Assembly (NCBI RefSeq): GCF_042680125.1
Contig: NZ_JBHTNY010000021.1
Length of the DNA: 64,000 nucleotides
Reading direction: 5' to 3' (one strand)
Source: Robinsoniella peoriensis
GTDB taxonomy: Bacteria > Bacillota > Clostridia > Lachnospirales > Lachnospiraceae
In this document: in pieces, positions 18,408 through 27,502 of the stretch
How the letters are laid out: every line of letters begins with the position of its first letter
Position numbering within the stretch: the stretch's first letter is position 1
Made by a program: the position numbers and the translations under genes
The notes under the pieces: generated by a model
Database searches by the model: none
What the model was told of the DNA's origin: nothing
What the model saw: the letters and a program-made list of their open reading frames with translations, nothing else

Positions 18408-19739
18408 TTAAATTAATGGAAGTTCAAAAGACTCGTGATGTACTTTTACATCGGCGGGCCCTCTCTTATAGAGCCATGTGCAAAATAGCAGTGCCAGAAT
18501 CTCAGTAACCGGAAAAGTGAACCATACAAAGAAAAGACCTTTAAAATGAAACAGCCAAGCCAACGGTACCAGAAGAATTATCTGGCGGAGAATCGTAACA
18601 CTGATACTGGCATTTCCTTTATTGACCCCCTGGAAGTAAACGGTAAACATGATTACAAAGGCAGCCGGAATAAAACTTACAGAGATAATACGAAGTGCTG
18701 AACGCCCGATTTCCAAAATCTCTTTGTTATTAGAAAAAATCAGTATCAGCTGTTCTGGCACGGTTATAAATATAATACATCCTGCCAGCATCACGATGCA
18801 TGAAACAACGATAGAACAGCGAAGCGTCTGCTTCACACGGTCATGATCTTTTGCTCCATAGTTGAAACTGATTATAGGCAGGATTACCTGCTGTAATCCC
18901 ATAAGAGGAATAAAAAAGAATGTCTGCAATTTATAATAAATTCCCAGCACCGTCACGGCACTTTCCGTAAATTGTTTTAATATCAGATTCAGCCCCACTA
19001 TATAAAGTGTGTACAGGGTTTGCATAATGATCGAAGGAAGTCCTGTTTTATATATTAAAATACAGTTTTGCAGACTTAAGTTTCCCTTTAACGAACATTT
19101 ATGCATTACTGAAATAAGAACAATCATCATGGCACACCATTGTCCAATGACCGTTGCGATGGCAGCCCCCTGTATCCCCATTTCCGGAAACCCCAAACGC
19201 CCGAAAATTAAAAGGGGATCTAAAACCACGTTGATAAAGGCACCCACAATTTGGGCATACATAGGGAGAAGCATATTTCCTTTTGCCTGCAGTATCTTCG
19301 TGCAGTTAGCTTCTACAAACATTCCCAGGGAAAAAGCAAAGATAATTTGGCAGTACTGAATTCCCAATTCCCGAACAATAGGCTGATCTGAAGAAAATTG
19401 ACAATAGGTATTCATGCATAATAATCCTAGTATAGTAAAAACCAGAAAGTTAAATAATCCTAAAAATAATCCGCTCTTAATAATATTATTCTGGTATTTC
19501 AAATCACCTGCTCCGTCCATTCTGGATATCAGAATGTTAATGCCGGTTCCGGTACCCGTTGCAATGGCGGTCATCAAAAGCTGGATCGGAAAGATGATCG
19601 ATAGCGCTGTCAATCCTTCCGCTGAATGCTGTGCTACAAAATAACTGTCCACAATATTGTAGACAGACTGAATCAATAAGGCAAGCATAACCGGTGGGCA
19701 CAATTTTAATAATATTTTCCATATGGGTGTCTGTTTCAT
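18408..19739 (-). CDS. MATE-family multidrug/sodium antiporter
   Basis: 443 aa with about twelve membrane helices in two repeats, matching MATE exporters (start KILLKLCPPVMLALLIQSVY; GTGTGINILISRM; NFGAKD-like SFNYGAKDHDR at about 305). It exports cationic compounds using Na+ or H+ in the known family. A MerR-type promoter with a 19-bp spacer lies just upstream (19768-19798), and its MerR regulator gene is immediately upstream in the same direction, so it is likely induced by its substrate. Confidence 0.92.
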   Translation of the reverse strand: MKQTPIWKILLKLCPPVMLALLIQSVYNIVDSYFVAQHSAEGLTALSIIFPIQLLMTAIATGTGTGINILISRMDGAGDLKYQNNIIKSGLFLGLFNFLVFTILGLLCMNTYCQFSSDQPIVRELGIQYCQIIFAFSLGMFVEANCTKILQAKGNMLLPMYAQIVGAFINVVLDPLLIFGRLGFPEMGIQGAAIATVIGQWCAMMIVLISVMHKCSLKGNLSLQNCILIYKTGLPSIIMQTLYTLYIVGLNLILKQFTESAVTVLGIYYKLQTFFFIPLMGLQQVILPIISFNYGAKDHDRVKQTLRCSIVVSCIVMLAGCIIFITVPEQLILIFSNNKEILEIGRSALRIISVSFIPAAFVIMFTVYFQGVNKGNASISVTILRQIILLVPLAWLFHFKGLFFVWFTFPVTEILALLFCTWLYKRGPADVKVHHESFELPLI

Positions 19740-19767
19740 AGTAACTCATCCTCTTTCTTTTTTGCAA

Positions 19768-19798
19768 AGGATAAAGGATGGAGTAACTACATTGTCAA
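19768..19798 (-). promoter_or_regulatory. MerR-type promoter of the MATE gene, 19-bp spacer
   Basis: - strand -35 TTGACA (19793-19798) and -10 TATCCT (19768-19773) are 19 bp apart, with an imperfect dyad in the spacer (GTAGTTACTCC ... GGATAAAGG). The 15 bases AAAAAAATACTTGAC at and upstream of the -35 are shared exactly with the ABC-exporter promoter near 3.8 kb. Confidence 0.78.
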
Positions 19799-19815
19799 GT
19801 ATTTTTTTATTTATG

Positions 19816-20637
19816 TTATTTTTTTACTAAATGGGCTTTTATTTCGCAGTAGTAATCGTCTATGTAATCGAATAACTGCAGCCCCAATTCTTCTGCGTAT
19901 ACTTCGTCTGTTGTGTATCCATTGACATTCATCCATTGTATCAGCGGCTGGAAATCTGCAGTATCCTTTATGATACGCACAATACAGACCGCATAGTATC
20001 CCGCGGGCAGCACATAGAGATTTTCGGATTGGACATGTGCATAACCGGAATCCGCAATCTTTAAATATTCCCTGTACTTACATACCCTCCCATCTACCAT
20101 TTGATCCTGGTCAATGAGATAGCCATATTTTCTCTGAATGGTACTTACATACTGCAGCTCATCTTTGGCGGCTTCCTGCAGACTGGCATGATAAGAACTT
20201 ACATCTCTTTTCAAAACCCCGGCTATGACAGTTTCTTCATCGAGCCATTTCATCTGCACATCTGCAAGATTTACGCCGGAAGAAATCCGCCGGTTTTCCT
20301 GGTCATACCATAGAATATCATCCGCTACCTGCTGGTAATAGGCGCTTAAACGCAATGCTTCATTGCGATAATCCAATAAAAGCTGTGTTATTTTCGCATT
20401 ATCATGAAAATTAAGAAGCTGTTTTACTTTTTCCAGAGGTACACTTAATTTACGGCATGTTGTTATAATGTCCAGCTGCCATAAATTCCATCGGGAATAA
20501 TATCGGTACTGATTCTTTTTATCTGTATAATCCGGTGTCAGTAATCCTATTTTATTGTAGAAATGCAGTGTATCTTTTGAAATTCCGGTAATTTTGCTGA
20601 CTTCTCCAATCAGATAATATCCTTCTTTCAACTTCAT
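19816..20637 (-). CDS. MerR-family regulator with effector-binding domain
   Basis: 273 aa. N-terminal HTH YYLIGEVSKITGISKDTLHF then YNKIGLLTPDY and a YRYYSRWNLW wing; a dimerisation helix (about 80-115), then a GyrI-like effector module (about 125-270). It probably activates the MATE gene downstream through the 19-bp-spacer promoter between them. The ATG at 20637 touches GGAGG directly; a TTG two codons later has better spacing and may be the true start. It resembles the regulator at 3938 in architecture, which suggests paralogous drug-response modules. Confidence 0.88.
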   Translation of the reverse strand: MKLKEGYYLIGEVSKITGISKDTLHFYNKIGLLTPDYTDKKNQYRYYSRWNLWQLDIITTCRKLSVPLEKVKQLLNFHDNAKITQLLLDYRNEALRLSAYYQQVADDILWYDQENRRISSGVNLADVQMKWLDEETVIAGVLKRDVSSYHASLQEAAKDELQYVSTIQRKYGYLIDQDQMVDGRVCKYREYLKIADSGYAHVQSENLYVLPAGYYAVCIVRIIKDTADFQPLIQWMNVNGYTTDEVYAEELGLQLFDYIDDYYCEIKAHLVKK

Positions 20638-20796
20638 CCTCCTTCAATAATTTATTTTGCCTTTCCTTCAGGCTGTAGAATTTTATTATAATACCGCAGA
20701 AACTTTGTAATTACAATAAGCAATGACAATTTAACCAAAAATGATAGTGAAAATTTGGAAGAAACAGAGAAAGTACATGGAATGAGGCGGATACGA

Positions 20797-20825
20797 TTGA
20801 CTTCTGATTTGGTCTATGCTATGAT
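20797..20825 (+). promoter_or_regulatory. Sigma-A promoter of the beta-glucoside operon
   Basis: TTGACT (20797-20802), 17-bp spacer, TATGAT (20820-20825), just upstream of the RAT antiterminator site. Confidence 0.75.
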
Positions 20826-20838
20826 TTCTGCAAGTAAA

Positions 20839-20930
20839 GGATAGTGATTGTGCAGACAAGCTAAACCTGTATGTAGAGATAATTTTGAAAGCCCATGCTT
20901 TCATGTTTATTTGTGCATATAGGTTTTTTT
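20839..20930 (+). promoter_or_regulatory. RAT antiterminator and overlapping terminator
   Basis: The 29-base element 20839-20867 (GGATAGTGATTGTGCAGACA, then AGCTAAACC) matches the ribonucleic antiterminator pattern of LicT/SacY-type sites. Its last bases overlap the left arm of a terminator: AAACCTgTATG (20863-20873) pairs with CATAtAGGTTT (20916-20926), followed by TTTTTTT. A small hairpin GAAAGC-CCAT-GCTTTC (20887-20902) sits in the loop. Binding of the antiterminator encoded at 20974 would let transcription into the operon when the sugar is present. Confidence 0.88.
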
Positions 20931-20973
20931 ATTGCCAAATTACACTTTTGGCATCGTACAGGGGGAAAAGTAA

Positions 20974-21819
20974 ATGAGGATATTTAAAGCTCTGAATAAC
21001 AATGTGGCGGTCGTGGTAGATGATAAAGATCAGGAAAAAATCGTTATGGGCAGGGGGATCTGCTTTAAGAAAAAAGCAGGAGATGATATTGATCCGGAGA
21101 TGATTGATAAAATATTCTTTCTATCCGCTAAGGATGCACATAACAAATTCCAGGTACTGATTCAGGATATTCCGATAGATCATATAGCTATCGGAGAGGA
21201 AATTATTTCAGAAGCCAGGGTACGTCTTGGAAAGAAACTTAACGATATGATTTATATTTCCCTCATTGACCATGTACATACTTCTATCCTCCGCTTTCTG
21301 GATGGAGTAACTGTAAAAAATGTTTTGTTATGGGATATTCGAAGATTTTATAAAGATGAATTTCAAGTTGGGCTCTGGGCTTTGGATCTGATTCAGGAGA
21401 AATGTAAAGTGCGATTACCCGATGATGAAGCCGGTTTTATAGCGCTACACCTGGCAAATGCCCAGATGGACCAGGAAATCATGCATAATATGTATGAAAT
21501 TACAAGGATTATGCAGGAAATAGCCAACATCGTCAAATATTTTTATCAAATTGAATTTAATGAAGATGATGTCTATTATTACCGTTTTATCACTCATTTG
21601 AAATTTTTTGCAAAACGTCTGATTGACCACAATATTTATGATGAAGAAGACAATGACGATTTGTGGGATGTTATTAAGTCGAAATATCAGAATGCTTTTC
21701 GCTGTGTAGAAAAAATTACGCAGTTTATTTTAAAGAAATATGAATATCAGCTGTCGAAAGAAGAGCAGATTTATCTGACGATTCATATAGAACGTGTGGT
21801 TAATAAGGCAGTAAGTTAA
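20974..21819 (+). CDS. BglG/LicT-family transcriptional antiterminator
   Basis: 281 aa. An N-terminal RNA-binding CAT domain (residues 1-55, MRIFKALNNNVAVV, GRGICFKKKAGD) is followed by two PTS-regulation domains (about 65-170 and 175-281) with His in LIDHVHTSI, ALHLANAQ, ITHLKFF and TIHIERV. Phosphorylation of these histidines by the PTS is known to switch such proteins. The RAT site and terminator lie directly before the gene, so it autoregulates along with the EII, glucosidase, HPr and EI genes. Confidence 0.93.
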   Translation: MRIFKALNNNVAVVVDDKDQEKIVMGRGICFKKKAGDDIDPEMIDKIFFLSAKDAHNKFQVLIQDIPIDHIAIGEEIISEARVRLGKKLNDMIYISLIDHVHTSILRFLDGVTVKNVLLWDIRRFYKDEFQVGLWALDLIQEKCKVRLPDDEAGFIALHLANAQMDQEIMHNMYEITRIMQEIANIVKYFYQIEFNEDDVYYYRFITHLKFFAKRLIDHNIYDEEDNDDLWDVIKSKYQNAFRCVEKITQFILKKYEYQLSKEEQIYLTIHIERVVNKAVS

Positions 21820-21906
21820 TACCGCACATCATGCCATGTATGCCAGGATGGTGACATTTAGTTGGCCAAACCTTCAGAAAATAAAATTATTAATGGAGGA
21901 CTAAAA

Positions 21907-23901
21907 ATGGGTAAGTATGAGAATCTGGCAAGAGAAATTGTTAGTAATGTAGGCGGCAGGGAAAATATCAGCAGCCTGACACACTGTATCACAAGGCTTC
22001 GTTTTAAACTGAAGGACGAAAGCAAAGCAAATGATGATATCATCAAAGATATGGAAGGTGTCGTCACTGTTATGAAAAGCGGCGGACAATATCAGGTCGT
22101 AATCGGGAATCATGTGCCTGAGGTATATGCCGATGTTATGCCTCTGATTGACTTAGAAGAGGACAGTACAGACAAAGAGGATGATGCCCGGTCCCAAAAT
22201 CTGTTTAACAGGGCGATTGATGTTATCTCCGGTATCTTCCAGCCAATCCTTGGAATTATGGCTGCCTGCGGTATGGTAAAAGGTTTTAATGCCTTGTTTA
22301 TAGCACTGGGATTATATTCAGATACCAGCGGCGGTTATCTGGTATTAAATGCAATCGGAGACGGGTTATTTAACTATATGCCATTGTTCCTTGGCTACAC
22401 GGCGGCGAAAAAGTTTCGTTTAAAACCGATGCTTGGTTTAGTAATCGGTGCTATTATGTGTTACCCCACCATACAAAACAGTGCTCTTGCAGCCGGAGGG
22501 GATGTGCTCTACACCCTGTTTCGCGGAACTGTTTTTGAATCCAGCGTGTACACGGAGTTCTTTGGAATTCCCCTGATTGCCATGAATTATACGGGAACCG
22601 TAATTCCGGTTATTTTTGTAGTATACTTTGCATCAAAATGTGAGAAGTTTTTTAATAAATTTATTCCGGATCTGGTAAAATTCTTCTTCGTACCAATGCT
22701 TACACTGGTTATCGCTATTCCGGCCGGATTTTTGCTGATCGGGCCTTTGGCTACATTCGGGTCTGCCATCATTGCTGAAGCGGTTATGTCTGTTCGTAAT
22801 TTCAGTCCCATGTTAGCCGGAGCCATTGTAGGGCTTACCTGGCAGGTTCTTGTAATCTTTGGTTTGCACTGGGGTTTTATTCCGGTTTATATCAATAACA
22901 TTATGACAAACGGTTATGATAATGTAATGATGCCGTTCTTCGCATGCACCTTTGCAACTTCAGCAGTGGTTTTGGCAATCTTCTTTAAGACCAAAAATAA
23001 GCAGCTCAAAGAAATGGCTCTTCCAAACTTTATTTCCGGAATTTTTGGTGTCACAGAACCTGCTATTTACGGTATTCTGCTGCCGCTCAAGAAACCTTTT
23101 ATCATCAGTTGTATAGTAGGCGGTATCGGCGGCGGATTTTACGGAGCCTTTAACTTCCGGAAATTTATGATGGGCGGCATGGGCATATTTGAATTTCCCG
23201 CTATGATTGAACCGGATGGCAGCATGGGCAATCTGATAGTGGCCGTTGCAGGAGTAGCAATAACGATGGTGATTGCTTTTGCGGCTACCATGATTTTATA
23301 TCGGGATAAGGCAGTAACGGAAACAGTAAATAAAGATGGAAACGAAAAAGTAAATGCAAAAGAAAACGTTTACGACAGTGTACAGGATAGTCGGCAAATC
23401 CTTGTTTCGGCTAAGGCAGTGAATGAAGAACAGAAATCCATGTATAAACAAATGGATATTGGAAGCCCTGTCAAAGGGAAAGTCCTGAAGCTGGAATCCA
23501 TCAAAGATGACGCATTTGCTTCCGGTGTTCTGGGGAAGGGTGCAGCCGTTTTGCCGGAGGAAGGTAATGTCTTCGCTCCTGCAAACGGAGTGGTTTCCAC
23601 CCTGTTTCCAACACTTCATGCCCTGGGAATGGAAACGGAGGAAGGTGTTGAAATACTGATCCATATCGGATTGGACACGGTGCAGTTAAATGGAGAAGGA
23701 TTTGAAGCTATGGTCAAAGAGGGCGACCGGGTACAGAAGGGACAGCTTCTGATAAAATTTGAAAAAGATTTTATAGAAGAAAAAGGCTTCTGCCTGGAAA
23801 CTCCGGTGATTGTTACCAATTCAGATGATTATCTGGGTGTAATAGAAGTTGCCGGCAATCAGATAAATCCGGGCGAAAACCTGTTGAAAATACTGCGATA
23901 G
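21907..23901 (+). CDS. PTS beta-glucoside transporter subunit EIIBCA
   Basis: 664 aa, domain order IIB-IIC-IIA. The IIB phospho-cysteine is in SSLTHCITRLRF (about residue 26). IIC has about ten membrane helices (residues 110-460). IIA has its phospho-His in VEILIHIGLDTVQLNGEGF (about 580-600). It takes up and phosphorylates a beta-glucoside. ATG 21907 follows GGAGGACTAAAA; an upstream in-frame codon at 21862 lacks a site. Next come the 6-phospho-beta-glucosidase and general PTS proteins, so the sugar is probably an aryl- or cello-type beta-glucoside. Confidence 0.93.
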   Translation: MGKYENLAREIVSNVGGRENISSLTHCITRLRFKLKDESKANDDIIKDMEGVVTVMKSGGQYQVVIGNHVPEVYADVMPLIDLEEDSTDKEDDARSQNLFNRAIDVISGIFQPILGIMAACGMVKGFNALFIALGLYSDTSGGYLVLNAIGDGLFNYMPLFLGYTAAKKFRLKPMLGLVIGAIMCYPTIQNSALAAGGDVLYTLFRGTVFESSVYTEFFGIPLIAMNYTGTVIPVIFVVYFASKCEKFFNKFIPDLVKFFFVPMLTLVIAIPAGFLLIGPLATFGSAIIAEAVMSVRNFSPMLAGAIVGLTWQVLVIFGLHWGFIPVYINNIMTNGYDNVMMPFFACTFATSAVVLAIFFKTKNKQLKEMALPNFISGIFGVTEPAIYGILLPLKKPFIISCIVGGIGGGFYGAFNFRKFMMGGMGIFEFPAMIEPDGSMGNLIVAVAGVAITMVIAFAATMILYRDKAVTETVNKDGNEKVNAKENVYDSVQDSRQILVSAKAVNEEQKSMYKQMDIGSPVKGKVLKLESIKDDAFASGVLGKGAAVLPEEGNVFAPANGVVSTLFPTLHALGMETEEGVEILIHIGLDTVQLNGEGFEAMVKEGDRVQKGQLLIKFEKDFIEEKGFCLETPVIVTNSDDYLGVIEVAGNQINPGENLLKILR

Positions 23902-23912
23902 GAGGTGAGGTT

Positions 23913-25364
23913 ATGGGATTTCCAAAAGATTTTATGTGGGGCGGCGCTACGGCAGCCAACCAATGTGAGGGTGGTATCCTGGAAGGTGGAAGAGGTGCCG
24001 CTAATGTAGATGTGTGTCCGGCTGGCAAAGACAGAAATGCTGTTATTACCGGACATCTGAAGATGCTCGAGATGGATGATGTACATAGCTATCCCGCAGC
24101 GGAGGCAATTGATTTATACCATCATTTCAAGGAGGATATCCGGCTTTTTGGTGAAATGGGATTTCGGGTATACCGCTTAAGTATTGCCTGGAGCAGAATA
24201 TTTCCAAAGGGCGATGAAGAAGAACCAAATGAAGAAGGCCTGGGATTTTATGAAGAAATTTTTAAGGAATGCCAAAAGTATCAGATACAGCCGCTGGTAA
24301 CCATTTCTCATTTTGATTGTCCCATCTGGCTGATCCAAAAATACGGCGGATGGCGCAGCAGAGGGCTCATTGATTTTTATCTGCATCTTTGCGAAGTGCT
24401 GTTTACCCGTTTTCGGGAATATGTGACTTACTGGCTGACATTCAATGAAATTAATATGATTCTCCATGCTCCGTTTATGGGTGCAGGGATTTATTTTGAA
24501 GAAGGCGATAATGAAGAACAGATTAAGTACCAGGCCGCTCATCATGAATTGATAGCCAGCGCCCTTGCCACCAGAATGGCACATGAAATCAATCCGGAAA
24601 ATAAAATAGGATGTATGTTTGCGGCAGGAAGTGCCTATCCTTATACCTGTAAACCGGAAGATGTATGGGAGGCTTTGCTTACAGATCAGGAAAATTATTT
24701 TTTTGTGGATGTTCAGGCAAGGGGATATTATCCGTCCTATGCAGTAAAGCGCCTTCGTAAAAAGGGCATTTTCCCCTTGATAGAAGATGGGGATGCTGAA
24801 ATTTTAAAGAAGTATCCGGTGGATTTTATATCCTTTTCATACTACAACAGCAGATGTATCGCAGCACCCGGGGGCGGGCAGGATGAGGCTGAGGGAAATC
24901 TTTTTAAATCAGCTAAGAATCCCTATCTGAAATTCAGTGAATGGGGATGGCCGATTGACCCTCTGGGTCTGCGGATTACCTTAAATCATGTATATGACCG
25001 TTACCAGAAACCACTGTTTATTGTAGAAAACGGGCTGGGAGCTGCCGATGTGCCGGATGAGAACGGATATGTAGAGGATGATTACCGCATTGAGTATCTG
25101 GATGCACATATCCGCGCTATGATGGCGGCTGTGGAAGAAGATGGTGTGGAACTGATCGGATATACATCCTGGGCACCGGTTGATTTAATCAGTGCCGGAA
25201 CCGGTGAGATGAAAAAACGCTATGGATTCATCTATGTAGATAAACAGGATGACGGAAGCGGGACTCTTGCCAGAACAAAGAAAAAATCATTTTATTGGTA
25301 TCAGCGCGTAATAGCGACAAATGGAGAATATTTAAAGGAGGACAAGAACAATGAAGAATTTTAG
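23913..25364 (+). CDS. 6-phospho-beta-glucosidase, GH1 family
   Basis: 483 aa. Opens with FPKDFMWGGATAANQCEGG as GH1 enzymes do; acid/base Glu in TFNEINMI (about residue 177), nucleophile Glu in FIVENGLGA (about 371). It hydrolyses the 6-phospho-beta-glucoside delivered by the EII encoded just upstream. AGGAGGTGAGG precedes the ATG. The 3' end overlaps the HPr gene by 14 bases. Confidence 0.94.
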   Translation: MGFPKDFMWGGATAANQCEGGILEGGRGAANVDVCPAGKDRNAVITGHLKMLEMDDVHSYPAAEAIDLYHHFKEDIRLFGEMGFRVYRLSIAWSRIFPKGDEEEPNEEGLGFYEEIFKECQKYQIQPLVTISHFDCPIWLIQKYGGWRSRGLIDFYLHLCEVLFTRFREYVTYWLTFNEINMILHAPFMGAGIYFEEGDNEEQIKYQAAHHELIASALATRMAHEINPENKIGCMFAAGSAYPYTCKPEDVWEALLTDQENYFFVDVQARGYYPSYAVKRLRKKGIFPLIEDGDAEILKKYPVDFISFSYYNSRCIAAPGGGQDEAEGNLFKSAKNPYLKFSEWGWPIDPLGLRITLNHVYDRYQKPLFIVENGLGAADVPDENGYVEDDYRIEYLDAHIRAMMAAVEEDGVELIGYTSWAPVDLISAGTGEMKKRYGFIYVDKQDDGSGTLARTKKKSFYWYQRVIATNGEYLKEDKNNEEF

Positions 25365-25608
25365 TTATGTAGTCAAGGATGAGGTAGGAATTCACGCAAG
25401 ACCGGCAGGTCTGCTGGTAAAAGAGGCAAAAAAATACGAAAGCAAAATTACGCTGTCAAAAGACGGCAAGTCAGCAGATGCAAATAAACTGATGGCTGTG
25501 ATGAGCCTGGGCGTCAAATGCGGGCAGACCGTGGAAATCGTAATTACAGGATCCGACGAAGAAACTGCGTATCAGGGTATGAAAAAATTCTTTGAAGAAA
25601 CCTTATAA
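25351..25608 (+). CDS. HPr-like PTS phosphocarrier lacking Ser46
   Basis: 85 aa, normal HPr length. His15 is present in GIHARPAG, so phosphotransfer from enzyme I should work. At position 46, where Gram-positive HPr has the Ser phosphorylated by HPr kinase (KSIMGVMSLG in B. subtilis), this protein has Lys (NKLMAVMSLG). It should therefore escape HprK control and not act as a CcpA corepressor. It overlaps the glucosidase gene and precedes an enzyme I, giving a self-contained PTS operon. It could be a dedicated HPr or the only HPr of this strain; the window cannot tell. Confidence 0.92.
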   Translation: MKNFSYVVKDEVGIHARPAGLLVKEAKKYESKITLSKDGKSADANKLMAVMSLGVKCGQTVEIVITGSDEETAYQGMKKFFEETL

Positions 25609-25695
25609 TCGCGACAAACGAGTCGGAGCGTATTTGCAAGTGTGACGTAAGTCTGTCCGGAAGCAATTTAACACGCGCTCAAATGCTCTAAAAAT
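25609..25695. other. Structured spacer between HPr and enzyme I genes
   Basis: A spacer of about 100 bases within an otherwise tight operon. GAGCgtATTTG (from about 25628) can pair with CAAATgCTC (about 25680-25688), with TGTG/CACG pairing inside. It may tune the HPr to EI ratio, or be a small repeat insertion. No ORF seen. Confidence 0.4.
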
Positions 25696-25711
25696 ATTGA
25701 GGAGGCAGAAA

Positions 25712-27334
25712 ATGCTAAAATTATCAGGAAAATCGGTATATAAAGGAATCGTTATGGGACCTGTTGTGGTCTTCAAAAATAGCGATCACCAGGTGAAACG
25801 TAAAAAGATTGAAAATGCAGAATTGGAAATTGAAAGAGTGGAAACGGCTCTGGAAGCGGCAAAAGAGCAGCTCCAGAAATTATATGATAAGGCGGTAAAA
25901 GAAGTAGGCGAAGCCAGTGCTGCCATTTTCGAAGTCCACCAGATGATGCTGGAAGATGAAGATTATCTGGATTCCATACACAATTCCATCCGGACAGAAA
26001 TGATCAATGCGGAGTACGCCGTTGCCGTTACCGGAGATAATTTTTCTGCAATGTTTGCCAACATGGATGATGACTATATGAAAGCCAGGGCAGCAGATAT
26101 CAAGGATATCTCCAATCGCCTGGTTCAGAACCTGGAAGGAAAGGACGGGCTGGACTTAAGTACCATGGAAGCTGCAATCATTGTGGCAGATGACTTAAGC
26201 CCCAGTGAAACCGTTCAGATGGATAAAGACAAAATTCTGGCATTTGTAACCGTGCATGGCTCTACCAATTCCCATACGGCGATCCTGGCACGCATGATGA
26301 ATATCCCGGCACTGATCGGAGTACCGGTGAATCTGGAAGAAATTCAAAGCGGTATGGAAGCGGTAGTGGACGGATTTACCGGGGAAGTAATATTTGATCC
26401 TTCCGTGGATTTATGCAGCCAGACCAAAATCAGAATTCAGGAAGAGAAAGAAAAGCTGGAGCTTCTAAATACGTTGAAAGGCAAAGAAAATGTAACCCTT
26501 GGCGGAAAGAAAATCAATATTTATGCTAACATCGGAAGCGTAGGGGATGTGGGATATGTACTGGAAAATGATGCCGGAGGCATTGGGTTATTCCGCAGTG
26601 AATTTTTATATCTTGGAAAATCGGATTTCCCAACAGAAGAAGAGCAATTCCGGGCATACAGACAGGTCGTGCAGATGATGGCAGGCAAAAAAGTAATTAT
26701 CCGTACATTAGATATCGGAGCGGATAAGCAGGTAGAGTATTTTAACCTGGGCAAAGAAGATAACCCTGCCCTGGGTTACCGCGCAATCCGTATCTGCCTG
26801 AAACAGCCTGATATATTCAAGACGCAGCTCCGTGCACTCTTTCGTGCAGCCGTATACGGAAATCTGTCGATCATGTATCCAATGATTACATCCACGGAAG
26901 AAGTCCGTCAGATTTATGAAATTGTAAATGAAGTGAAAGAAGAGCTGGATAAGGAACAGATTCCTTATAAACTTCCGGAACAGGGGATTATGATCGAAAC
27001 ACCTGCTGCAGTCATGATTAGCGATGAACTGGCTGAAATCGTGGATTTCTTCAGCATTGGAACAAATGATTTAACCCAGTACACGCTGGCGATTGACAGG
27101 CAGAATGAAAAGCTGGATGACTTTTATAATCCCCACCACAAGGCGATTCTGAAAATGATTCAAATGGTGGTGGACAATGCCCATAAGTATGGAAAATGGG
27201 CGGGTATCTGCGGAGAATTAGGTGCAGACCCCGAATTGACGAAGAAATTCATCCGTATGGGCGTAGATGAGCTGTCAGTTGCTCCTTCCATGATTCTGAA
27301 ACTCAGAAAACAGATTCGTGAGATGGCGGATTAA
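25712..27334 (+). CDS. ptsI: PTS enzyme I (phosphoenolpyruvate-protein phosphotransferase)
   Basis: 540 aa, slightly shorter than most enzyme I proteins (about 570). Active-site His is in VTVHGSTNSHTAILARMM (about residues 180-197). The PEP-binding region contains GIGLFRSEFLY (about 285-295), IIRTLDIGADKQ, GIMIETPAA and FSIGTNDLTQYTLAIDR. It passes phosphate from PEP to HPr in the cytosol. ATG 25712 follows GAGGAGGCAGAA. Its presence at the end of a sugar operon rather than in a ptsHI operon is unusual but seen in some Clostridia. Confidence 0.94.
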   Translation: MLKLSGKSVYKGIVMGPVVVFKNSDHQVKRKKIENAELEIERVETALEAAKEQLQKLYDKAVKEVGEASAAIFEVHQMMLEDEDYLDSIHNSIRTEMINAEYAVAVTGDNFSAMFANMDDDYMKARAADIKDISNRLVQNLEGKDGLDLSTMEAAIIVADDLSPSETVQMDKDKILAFVTVHGSTNSHTAILARMMNIPALIGVPVNLEEIQSGMEAVVDGFTGEVIFDPSVDLCSQTKIRIQEEKEKLELLNTLKGKENVTLGGKKINIYANIGSVGDVGYVLENDAGGIGLFRSEFLYLGKSDFPTEEEQFRAYRQVVQMMAGKKVIIRTLDIGADKQVEYFNLGKEDNPALGYRAIRICLKQPDIFKTQLRALFRAAVYGNLSIMYPMITSTEEVRQIYEIVNEVKEELDKEQIPYKLPEQGIMIETPAAVMISDELAEIVDFFSIGTNDLTQYTLAIDRQNEKLDDFYNPHHKAILKMIQMVVDNAHKYGKWAGICGELGADPELTKKFIRMGVDELSVAPSMILKLRKQIREMAD

Positions 27335-27385
27335 ATATTGATAACAAAAATGGGACTTTTACGCTAACAGCAGTGAAAAGACCGC

Positions 27386-27438
27386 AAAAGGATGCCGCAA
27401 CAGCTTTTTGACCAGCTGCTTTGCGACATCCTTTTTTA
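27386..27438 (+). terminator. Terminator of the beta-glucoside PTS operon
   Basis: Long imperfect stem AAAAGGATGcCGCAaCAGCT ... AGCTGctTTGCGaCATCCTTTT followed by TT, about 50 bases after the enzyme I stop. Confidence 0.85.
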
Positions 27439-27502
27439 TTACTTAACCCCTGCATATTGCAGGCAAGCCTGCAAGCCTGCCATCAATAAATAGTTTGAAT
27501 TT

